NCBI GenBank assembly: GCA_029777755.1
Contig: JAKORQ010000658.1
Span: 1 to 9,117 of the forward strand
Reading direction: 5' to 3'
Source: Planctomycetota bacterium
GTDB lineage: Bacteria; Planctomycetota; Phycisphaerae; Tepidisphaerales; Tepidisphaeraceae
Length of the DNA stretch: 9,117 bases
The notes beneath the pieces were generated by a model, which made no database searches, was not told the origin of the DNA, and was given only the letters and a program-made list of their open reading frames with translations. This document shows positions 1 to 5,713 of the stretch, in pieces. Position numbers and translations under genes: made by a program. Within the stretch, counting starts at the first letter, position 1, and each line of letters opens with the position of its first letter.

Positions 1-4
1 AGGC

Positions 5-54
5 AAAAAGAGAGACGCGGGCAGATGCCATCGTCATCTGCCCGCCCTCTTTTT
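5..54. terminator. Bidirectional rho-independent terminator
   Basis: A perfect 11-bp GC-rich stem is formed by 17-27 and 35-45, with a 7-base loop at 28-34. On the plus strand it is followed by CCTCTTTTT. On the minus strand it is followed by GTCTCTCTTTTT, so both strands have a T-tract. The A-rich (5-12) and T-rich (47-54) flanks are also complementary and could extend the stem past a small internal loop. It starts 14 bases beyond the stop codon of the minus-strand gene at 69-641 and should end that transcript. Its symmetry suggests that it also serves a convergent gene left of the window, which is inference. Confidence 0.88.
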
Positions 55-68
55 ATACGGGGTGCAGC

Positions 69-641
69 TTACCGGTCGGGCGGCTGCTGCGATTGTCTTT
101 TCTGGTACTGCTCGTAGGAGCGTTTCAGTGATTCCAGCAGCTTTGGCGCATGCGGAGCCGCCATCATCACCCGTGCCGCCACCACCGATCGCGGGTAACC
201 AGTGGTGATGAAGTCGAGGCAGAACTCCGCGGGCGAATGGACGATCATCACGGCATTGCAGTAAGTGCCGGCCAGGGTCTCATCCTCGATGCGCATCTGT
301 TCATAGACCTCGTTGATCGGGGGCATCGGCGTGCCGGGTGGCGGCGAGGGCAAGGCCGGCGGCGGGCCAAAGCGGGCGGTGTAGTTGTTGATGTTGTCGC
401 TCAGCGCCCTGATGAATGCCGGCATCAGCGTCGGCGGGATTACAACCCTTGCCGCCAACTGCTGCGGCTGTGCAAGGCGCTGAAGGAAATCAACCATGAA
501 CTCATGCGGGCCGTTCAGCACCACCGCACCGGTGGCGAAGACTCCGCCGCGAACCTTCTCCGGAACCCGCGCGGTATTCTGCGAAACTCGCACATCCTGC
601 GAAAACGGCCCCTGCTCGGAGAATGGATTGTCGAGGCTCAT
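69..641 (-). CDS. DUF3467-like protein with two tandem units
   Basis: This is a 190-residue, probably cytoplasmic protein with no signal peptide or membrane segment. Residues about 34-91 and 128-183 look like two copies of one unit: a short beta segment, then a HEF/AEF-x-x-DF motif (HEFMVDF and PAEFCLDF), then AARV followed by a P-containing stretch, and finally a helix ending NNYTARFG or EQYQKR. This pattern matches DUF3467, a short family of unknown function common in planctomycetes. The units are joined by a proline-rich linker (residues 92-108). The frame stays open upstream to a GTG at 695, but the ATG at 641 is preferred because the protein then begins MSLDNPF and the extra 18 residues have no family resemblance. 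The ribosome binding site is weak (CTGAG about 10 bases upstream). It is transcribed divergently from ftsW and followed by a strong terminator. Function is unknown; the family assignment is from motif memory. Confidence 0.8.
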   Translation of the reverse strand: MSLDNPFSEQGPFSQDVRVSQNTARVPEKVRGGVFATGAVVLNGPHEFMVDFLQRLAQPQQLAARVVIPPTLMPAFIRALSDNINNYTARFGPPPALPSPPPGTPMPPINEVYEQMRIEDETLAGTYCNAVMIVHSPAEFCLDFITTGYPRSVVAARVMMAAPHAPKLLESLKRSYEQYQKRQSQQPPDR

Positions 642-727
642 AGTTAGCTCAGCAGCATAACCCCGTCCCCAGCGCCAAGCCAGCCACACGCTCACGTGCC
701 ACGCACCAGCGGGACGTAAGCTGCCTC

Positions 728-743
728 AATCGCGACCGCGATT
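728..743. repeat. Inverted repeat, candidate operator
   Basis: AATCGCG-AC-CGCGATT is a perfect dyad with 7-bp arms around a 2-base centre. It lies in the spacer between the divergent gene at 69-641 and ftsW. The short centre makes a protein-binding dyad more likely than an RNA hairpin. No binding protein can be named. Confidence 0.45.
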
Positions 744-751
744 TCGCACAA

Positions 752-768
752 CTCTATGTACATACGAG
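752..768. repeat. Palindromic element, candidate operator
   Basis: A perfect 10-bp palindrome, TATGTACATA (755-764), is flanked by CTC on the left and, after one extra C, by GAG on the right. It lies 8 bases from the dyad at 728-743 in the same divergent spacer. The local AT-richness contrasts with the GC-rich surroundings. It could be an operator or part of a promoter for the minus-strand gene, but I see no convincing -35/-10 pair there. Confidence 0.35.
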
Positions 769-834
769 AGATAAGCGCATTGCCGCCCTACCTTTCCATG
801 CCCGGTGGGAGGCGATCCGTCGGAAAAAGATCGT

Positions 835-863
835 TCGCCAAGCTCTGGCGTTTGTGGTATAAG
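835..863 (+). promoter_or_regulatory. Putative sigma-70-type promoter of the ftsW operon
   Basis: An extended -10 element, TGG-TATAAG (855-863), lies 17 bases after TCGCCA (835-840), which matches the TTGACA consensus at 4 of 6 positions. The predicted start near 870 would give a leader of about 100 bases before ftsW. A CGCCA/TGGCG inverted repeat (836-840 and 846-850) covers the -35 box and part of the spacer and could be an operator. This rests on consensus matching only; planctomycete promoters are poorly defined. Confidence 0.5.
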
Positions 864-959
864 TTTGACCACTGGGCTGCGGGAAGGATGCCCGTGGGCC
901 GCGGCCGGGTGGTGTATTGCCGGCGCCCTTCATTGTGACGTTTCCCGACTGGCCGACGC

Positions 960-965
960 AAGGAA
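960..965 (+). promoter_or_regulatory. Ribosome binding site of ftsW
   Basis: AAGGAA lies 7 bases before the ATG at 973. It decides the start, because the longer open frame back to 805 has no comparable site and adds 56 residues without membrane or family character. Confidence 0.65.
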
Positions 966-972
966 GCGAGCC

Positions 973-2181
973 ATGGATTCGATCTACCAGCTTCGCCATC
1001 GCGATGTACTGATGCTGTGCGTACTGGCATTGATCGCGCTGGGCGTGATCATGGTGCAGTCGGCCGCATCCGGAGTTACCGGCAATGTCGGCTGGCACTG
1101 GTCCAGCACTGGCACCCGTGACCTCATGTACGCCTGCGTCGGCATCGTCGCCTTCCTTGCTTTCGGCTTCACGGACTATCGCTGGCTCTCCCGTTCGCGG
1201 GAGAAGGCCACAACAGCGGCGACGATGGTCTCCCATGCCCTCAAGACCCCGGCCGTATGGGCATACCTTATCGGCGTCCTTCTATGCATGGCGGTGCTGC
1301 TGCCGGGCATCGGTAAGACGGTTAACGGCGCTCAGCGCTGGATCCAGTTTGGCCCCCTCCAAATCCAGGCATCTGAAGTAGGCAAGTGGGGATGCGTACT
1401 GCTGTTCAGCTGGCTGCTTGCCCGCCGGCCGGAGCTTCTGAAGCATTTCGGCGGCTTCCTGCTGGCGCTGGTTCCACTGGGGGTTCTGGGACTGCTGGTC
1501 GTGAAGGAGGACTTCGGCACCGCCGCACTAATCGGGCTGTGCATCCTGGCGATTATGTTCGTCGGCGGTGTCCGCTTCTGGCACATTTTAGTACTCCTTC
1601 CCCCACTGCTCGGGGCGGCCGCGTTCTTCATCCATACCGAGTCATACCGTGTGAAGCGCATCACCGCCTTCTGGAACCCGTTCGAGAATCCCCAGCGTGA
1701 GGGATATCACCTGATCCAGAGCCTGCTGTCGTTCGCCTCGGGAGGAATTACCGGCAAGGGCCTGGGCAACGGTATCCAGAAGCTCGGCTACCTGCCGGAG
1801 GACACCACCGACTTCATATTTGCGATCATCTGTGAGGAGTTGGGGATTGCCGGGGCCACCCTGACGATCCTGCTGTACCTGGGGATCATCTGGGCCTGCT
1901 GGAATATCCTCAAGAGCGTCAGGGATCCCTTTGGCCGGCTGCTGACCTTTGGCGTGGGCTGCATGATCGGCATGCAGGCCATGCTCAATATTGCAGTGGC
2001 GACGGTATCGGTGCCCCCCAAGGGGTTGCCGCTGCCACTGGTGAGCTACGGGGGTACCGGCCTGGTGATTACGTCGGCCATGCTTGGTCTTGTGTACAGT
2101 GTCGGCCGCACATGGGAGAATTGCAGCGACGAGCTGCCCCAAACGTCGGTTGACGAGGCGCCGGCCGGGGCGACCGCTTAA
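973..2181 (+). CDS. ftsW: Lipid II polymerase FtsW (SEDS family)
   Basis: FtsW is the inner-membrane glycosyltransferase that polymerises lipid II into glycan strands at the division septum, working with a class B penicillin-binding protein. The 402 residues give about ten hydrophobic segments, including 11-31, 51-66, 96-111, 160-176, 184-199, 203-221 and 358-377. SEDS motifs are clear: NGAQRWI (118-124), QASE with K three residues on (E135, K138), GYHLIQSLLSFASGG (244-258), LPEDTTDFIFAIICEELG (274-291, containing the conserved Asp280) and KGLPLPLVSYGG (350-361). The usual QPSE reads QASE here. The start at 973 follows an AAGGAA ribosome binding site (960-965) and places the first membrane helix normally; the frame extends back to 805 but that part looks non-coding. 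It is the first gene of the run, and murG follows after 14 bases, which favours FtsW over the elongation paralogue RodA. No upstream mraY or murD is present in the window. Confidence 0.95.
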   Translation: MDSIYQLRHRDVLMLCVLALIALGVIMVQSAASGVTGNVGWHWSSTGTRDLMYACVGIVAFLAFGFTDYRWLSRSREKATTAATMVSHALKTPAVWAYLIGVLLCMAVLLPGIGKTVNGAQRWIQFGPLQIQASEVGKWGCVLLFSWLLARRPELLKHFGGFLLALVPLGVLGLLVVKEDFGTAALIGLCILAIMFVGGVRFWHILVLLPPLLGAAAFFIHTESYRVKRITAFWNPFENPQREGYHLIQSLLSFASGGITGKGLGNGIQKLGYLPEDTTDFIFAIICEELGIAGATLTILLYLGIIWACWNILKSVRDPFGRLLTFGVGCMIGMQAMLNIAVATVSVPPKGLPLPLVSYGGTGLVITSAMLGLVYSVGRTWENCSDELPQTSVDEAPAGATA

Positions 2182-2195
2182 GGGACAAGGATGCT

Positions 2196-3317
2196 ATGGG
2201 AAGGGTAAAGACGGTTCTACTGGCCGGCGGCGGCACTGGCGGACACCTCTATCCGGGGTTGGCGGTCGCACAGGCGCTGCGAAAGATCGACACCGACTTC
2301 AAGCCGGTGTTCCTGTGCACCACGCGAGAGCTGGATCGCACAATCCTCACCGACACCGGGTTCGATTTCATCCCCCAGCCGATCGTGCCGCCAGTAAGGA
2401 CTATCGCCGGGCTGATGCGCTTCTGGCGAAGCTGGCGCGAGACACAGGAACTGGTAAGTGCCCTGCTCAAGAATGACCCGCCCGTCGCCGTGCTGGGGTT
2501 GGGCGGGTACGCGGCCGGCGTGGCTGTGAAACTCGCTGGGCAGGCCAGGATCGCCGCCGCCATCCTTAACCCCGATGCCATACCCGGGAAAGCCAATCGC
2601 TATCTTCTGCGCTACGCCAGGAAAGTGTTCTGCCAGTTTGAGCAGACAAAGACCCACATACCGGCCAATCAGCAGGAGAAGGTCGAGGTAACCGGCTGCC
2701 CCATCCGTGCGGATATCCGCACACTGCCGACGCGCGAGTCGGCCGCCGGGCGATTGAAGCTCGATATCCGCCTCAGGACGCTGGTGGTGACCGGCGCATC
2801 ACAGGGCGCCCACACGGTCAATGAGGCTGTACTGGAAACGCTGCCGGCGATTCGCCACCAGGGCTGGCAGGTGCTGCATCTTGCGGGCAAGGAGCATGCC
2901 TCGCGCGTGCAGGCGCGATATGCGCAACTTGGCGTGCCCAACCGTGTGATCGACTTCACGCCGGCCATGGCGGATGTATTCGCGGTGGCAGACCTGGTTG
3001 TGAGCCGGGCCGGGGCAAGCACGTGCGCCGAGCTCACCGCTTGCGGCCTGCCGTCGATCCTGATGCCATATCCGTTCCACAAGGACATGCACCAGAGAGC
3101 CAATGCGAAGGTGCTGGAAGAGGCCGGGGCGGCACATCTTCTCAATGACGAGCGCGATGCCGCCAAAAACTCGGCGAAGATGCGCCCGTTATTGGAGAGC
3201 TTGATGTATGATGAGCCGCGGCGGCGGCAGATGGCCGACGCTGCGAAGCGGCTTGGGCGGCCTGACGCGGCCGACCGGGTTGCGGAGGTGCTCGCTGGTT
3301 TCATCTCTGCGGATTGA
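2196..3317 (+). CDS. murG: UDP-GlcNAc:lipid I N-acetylglucosaminyltransferase MurG
   Basis: MurG transfers GlcNAc from UDP-GlcNAc to lipid I, making lipid II on the cytoplasmic face of the inner membrane. The 373 residues are full length for this GT-B (family GT28) enzyme. The N-terminal acceptor domain shows GGGTGGHLYPGLA (11-23, with the catalytic-loop His17) and GLGGYAAG (101-108). The C-terminal donor domain shows TGASQGA (199-205), SRAGASTCAEL (270-280, with the ribose-binding Glu279) and YPFHKDMHQRANA (292-304). TGCPIRAD (166-173) supplies the conserved Arg171. At 124-127 the sequence reads LNPD where most MurG proteins have HEQN; the following AIPGKANR still fits the family. Translation probably begins at the ATG at 2196, after ACAAGG (2185-2190). 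It lies 14 bases after ftsW, suggesting one transcript. No frameshift or truncation is seen. Confidence 0.95.
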   Translation: MGRVKTVLLAGGGTGGHLYPGLAVAQALRKIDTDFKPVFLCTTRELDRTILTDTGFDFIPQPIVPPVRTIAGLMRFWRSWRETQELVSALLKNDPPVAVLGLGGYAAGVAVKLAGQARIAAAILNPDAIPGKANRYLLRYARKVFCQFEQTKTHIPANQQEKVEVTGCPIRADIRTLPTRESAAGRLKLDIRLRTLVVTGASQGAHTVNEAVLETLPAIRHQGWQVLHLAGKEHASRVQARYAQLGVPNRVIDFTPAMADVFAVADLVVSRAGASTCAELTACGLPSILMPYPFHKDMHQRANAKVLEEAGAAHLLNDERDAAKNSAKMRPLLESLMYDEPRRRQMADAAKRLGRPDAADRVAEVLAGFISAD

Positions 3318-3337
3318 TCCGCGGCTGTTATTTGGTC

Positions 3338-3344
3338 AGGGAGG
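3338..3344 (+). promoter_or_regulatory. Strong ribosome binding site of murC
   Basis: AGGGAGG lies 9 bases before the ATG at 3354. It is the best Shine-Dalgarno match in the window and supports independent translation of murC across the 36-base gap after murG. Confidence 0.7.
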
Positions 3345-3353
3345 ACCAGGGTC

Positions 3354-4808
3354 ATGGAAGCATTGGCAGTGCCGCAGAGCACAGGTCACACAGTCAAACA
3401 ACGTCAAGAAAGCCGCTTCAGCAACCAGCGAGTTCATTTCATTGGCATTGGCGGCTGCGGCATGAGTGGGCTGGCTCGCATCCTTCTGGACGCGGGCGCC
3501 ATCGTCACCGGGTCGGACCCCAAGTCCACCGCCGTCACGCGCGAACTGGAGCTCCGCGGGGCACGAATCTCCCATCAACAGAACGGCGAGCTTATCACCG
3601 AGGAAACCGACCTGGTCGTGCGCACCGCCGCCGTGAAGGATGACAACCCCGAGTTTGCCCTGGCTCGCTCCATGGGTCTGCCGCACATGAAGTATTCGCA
3701 GCTCCTGGGAGAGATCATGCAGGAGCGCATCGGCGTGGCGGTGGCCGGCACCCATGGTAAATCCACCACCACCGGCATGATCGCCTATGCCATGACCATG
3801 TGCGGGATGGACCCGAGCTGGGTAGTGGGCGGAACGGTAGGCCAACTGGGCAAGGGATCGGCATCCGGGTCTGGTGACGTGTTCGTGGTGGAAGCGTGTG
3901 AGTTTGATCGCTCCTTCCACAACCTGCTGCCGCGGATAGCCCTGATCAGCAACATCGAGGCGGATCACCTCGATTGCTACAGGGATATCAATGACATCAT
4001 CGAGTCATTCCGGCATTTCGTTTCGCTGGTGCCGCCCGATGGGCTGGTGATCTGCAACGGGCAGGATGAGAACGTTGCTCGAGCGGTGGCCGGCGCTACC
4101 TGCAGGGTCGAGACGGTGGCAGTGGAAGCCGCCGCCACCTGGTGCGCCAAGCAAAGCGGCATGGTAAACGGCTGCTACAACGGCGAGATCTTGCACAATG
4201 GCCAGCCGGTGGCCCGCATCCGGCTCTCAGTGCCCGGGATACACAACCTGTACAACGCCACCATGGCGATCGCTGCCTGCCATGCCTGCGGGTTGAGCCC
4301 GGCAAAGGCGGCCGTTGCCCTCTCCAACTTCACCGGCGTCGATCGCCGAATGACCATCCTCGGCACCTACAACGGCGCCACCGTGGTGGATGACTATGGA
4401 CACCATCCCACTGAGATTCGCGCCACCCTCAGAGCGCTGCGGGAGAGGTTCAACCCGCGCGAGATCTACTGCGCCTTCCAGCCGCACCAGTACAGCCGCA
4501 CACGGTTGCTGCTGGAGCAGTTCGCGACCTGTTTCGCCGATGCCGACCACGTGCTGATCACCGATATTTACCAGTGCCGCGACAGCGAGGAGGACAAACG
4601 CGCAATCAATTCGCAGGTGCTGGTGGACAGGATTCGCGGGAATGATATCAATGCCCTGCACCTGGCGGAGTTTTCCCAGGTGCTTGATCATCTGAAGCGC
4701 AACGTGGGCAAGGATGATCTTGTCTTGACGATAGGCGCCGGCAATATCTGTGATATTGGCCGAGAGCTTGTCGCATACAGCAATGAAAGCCAGCGCCGCA
4801 ACCCATGA
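3354..4808 (+). CDS. murC: UDP-N-acetylmuramate--L-alanine ligase MurC
   Basis: MurC is the cytoplasmic ATP-dependent Mur ligase that attaches L-alanine to UDP-MurNAc, the first amino acid of the peptidoglycan stem peptide. The 484 residues match the usual length of 450-490. In order: a Rossmann UDP-binding domain with FIGIGGCGMSGLA (29-41); the central ATPase domain with P-loop AGTHGKSTTT (131-140, Lys136), EACEFDRSF (180-188) and SNIEADHLD (199-207); YNATMA (300-305) and GVDRRM (328-333); and the C-terminal domain with VDDYGHHPTEI (345-355), FQPHQYSRT (375-383) and GAGNICDIG (461-469). HIGH similarity of the GGCGMSGLA and DDYGHHP motifs separates MurC from MurD, MurE and MurF. The first 20 or so residues are a non-conserved extension, but the strong ribosome binding site before 3354 supports this start. 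Its stop overlaps the murB start (ATGA). Confidence 0.96.
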   Translation: MEALAVPQSTGHTVKQRQESRFSNQRVHFIGIGGCGMSGLARILLDAGAIVTGSDPKSTAVTRELELRGARISHQQNGELITEETDLVVRTAAVKDDNPEFALARSMGLPHMKYSQLLGEIMQERIGVAVAGTHGKSTTTGMIAYAMTMCGMDPSWVVGGTVGQLGKGSASGSGDVFVVEACEFDRSFHNLLPRIALISNIEADHLDCYRDINDIIESFRHFVSLVPPDGLVICNGQDENVARAVAGATCRVETVAVEAAATWCAKQSGMVNGCYNGEILHNGQPVARIRLSVPGIHNLYNATMAIAACHACGLSPAKAAVALSNFTGVDRRMTILGTYNGATVVDDYGHHPTEIRATLRALRERFNPREIYCAFQPHQYSRTRLLLEQFATCFADADHVLITDIYQCRDSEEDKRAINSQVLVDRIRGNDINALHLAEFSQVLDHLKRNVGKDDLVLTIGAGNICDIGRELVAYSNESQRRNP

Positions 4809-5692
4809 GTAGCAAGCTGTTCGCCGGTTTTGAGGATGTAGTGGAAGAGAACGTCTGCCTTGCGCCGCTGACGTGGTACCGCATGGGCGGGCCAGCGCGT
4901 TACCTGGTGCGCCCGCAGAATACCGAGCAACTGCAACAGATAGCGCGGCGTTGCCTCGACAGCGGCACCCGCATGCTGGTCCTGGGACGCGGGGCCAACC
5001 TGCTGGTGGCAGATGAGGGAGTGAACGCGGCCGTCTTCAAGCTCGATGCCCCCTTCTGGCGTGAGCACAGCCATGATGGTGCCAGGCTGACTGCCATGGC
5101 CGGCGCTGACATGCAGGCCGTGGGGCGCTACTGTGTCCGCCATGGACTGGCCGGCCTGGAATGCATGGCCGGCATCCCCGGCACCATCGGCGGCTGCATC
5201 CGCGGTAACGCCGGCGGGCGCTTTGGCGATATCGGCAACACCGTCTCGCGCGTCACGGTGATGAGCGCCGATGGCGAGATCTTCGTGCGCGACAAGGATG
5301 ACCTGGTCTTTTCTTATCGCAAGTCGAACATCGCCGCGACATTCATCCTGTCGGCCGAGTTTGAGCTGGAAGAGGACGACCCGGACGAGCTGGTGCGCAA
5401 GTTCAAGGAAATCTGGATGTTCAAGAAGAACAGCCAGCCGCTGAACACCAAGAACGCCGGCTGCATCTTCAAGAATCCCGAGGGAGCGTCGGCCGGTGCA
5501 CTGATCGACCAGGCCGGGTTAAAGGGCACGCGCATCGGCGAGGCCGAGGTCAGCACCAAGCACGCCAACTTCATTATCGCCCATCCCGGCTGCCGCGCGG
5601 CCGACGTGATGGCACTTATCGAAGCGATCAAGGAGAAGGTTCAGAAGGTGCATGGCGTGGACCTTGAGCAGGAAGTGATCGTCTGGCGGTAA
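4805..5692 (+). CDS. murB: UDP-N-acetylenolpyruvoylglucosamine reductase MurB
   Basis: MurB is the cytoplasmic FAD enzyme that reduces UDP-GlcNAc-enolpyruvate with NADPH to give UDP-MurNAc, the substrate of the MurC encoded just upstream. The 295 residues and the lack of the extra loop domain suggest the shorter type II form. Motifs: TWYRMGGPARYL (23-34), VLGRGANLLVADEGV (59-73), the FAD-binding GIPGTIGGCIRGNAGG (123-138), FSYRKS (169-174), NAGCIFKNPEG (217-227), AGALIDQAGLKG (230-241), STKHANFI (250-257) and a C-terminal LEQEV containing the probable catalytic Glu290. The residue at 220, normally the serine proton donor, is cysteine. The start overlaps the murC stop by four bases (ATGA), and no clear Shine-Dalgarno is present, so translation is probably coupled to murC. 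It is the last gene of the run; the next gene converges on it after 12 bases. Confidence 0.95.
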   Translation: MSSKLFAGFEDVVEENVCLAPLTWYRMGGPARYLVRPQNTEQLQQIARRCLDSGTRMLVLGRGANLLVADEGVNAAVFKLDAPFWREHSHDGARLTAMAGADMQAVGRYCVRHGLAGLECMAGIPGTIGGCIRGNAGGRFGDIGNTVSRVTVMSADGEIFVRDKDDLVFSYRKSNIAATFILSAEFELEEDDPDELVRKFKEIWMFKKNSQPLNTKNAGCIFKNPEGASAGALIDQAGLKGTRIGEAEVSTKHANFIIAHPGCRAADVMALIEAIKEKVQKVHGVDLEQEVIVWR

Positions 5693-5713
5693 TTGGAGTC
5701 GCGATCAACCGCC
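5685..5713. repeat. Inverted repeat spanning the convergent gene ends
   Basis: GGCGGT (5685-5690) and ACCGCC (5708-5713) form 6-bp arms around a 17-base centre that holds both convergent stop codons. No T-tract follows on either strand, so it does not meet the usual form of an intrinsic terminator. It may be a weak hairpin or chance. Confidence 0.3.

Larger units (their letters stand above)
642..972. other. Divergent intergenic region, no gene supported
   Basis: These 331 bases separate the minus-strand DUF3467-like gene from ftsW. They hold the dyads at 728-743 and 752-768, the putative ftsW promoter at 835-863, and a GC-rich leader at about 870-960 that includes the palindrome GGCCGCGGCC (897-906). 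A 60-codon open frame at 756-938 runs through the promoter and has no recognisable protein features, so I do not call it. I see no tRNA, riboswitch or terminator here. Confidence 0.7.

Noticed and set aside
150..647. 165-codon plus-strand open frame opposite the DUF3467-like gene
   Set aside because: Its His/Arg-rich composition is typical of an antisense shadow in GC-rich DNA; the minus strand carries the recognisable motifs and a terminator.
873..910. TGGG/CGGG repeats resembling MraZ boxes before ftsW
   Set aside because: The spacing is irregular and does not show the regular 10-base periodicity expected; any GC-rich leader would contain such tetramers.
756..938. 60-codon plus-strand open frame upstream of ftsW
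   Set aside because: It runs through the putative promoter and palindromes, has no good ribosome binding site, and its Arg/Trp-rich product matches nothing I recognise.
3309..3322. Small hairpin GCGGA-TTGA-TCCGC over the murG stop codon
   Set aside because: The stem is only 5-6 bp and no T-tract follows, so it is not a credible terminator between murG and murC.
2669..3382. 237-codon minus-strand open frame
   Set aside because: It lies opposite the murG donor domain, whose motifs are all intact on the plus strand.
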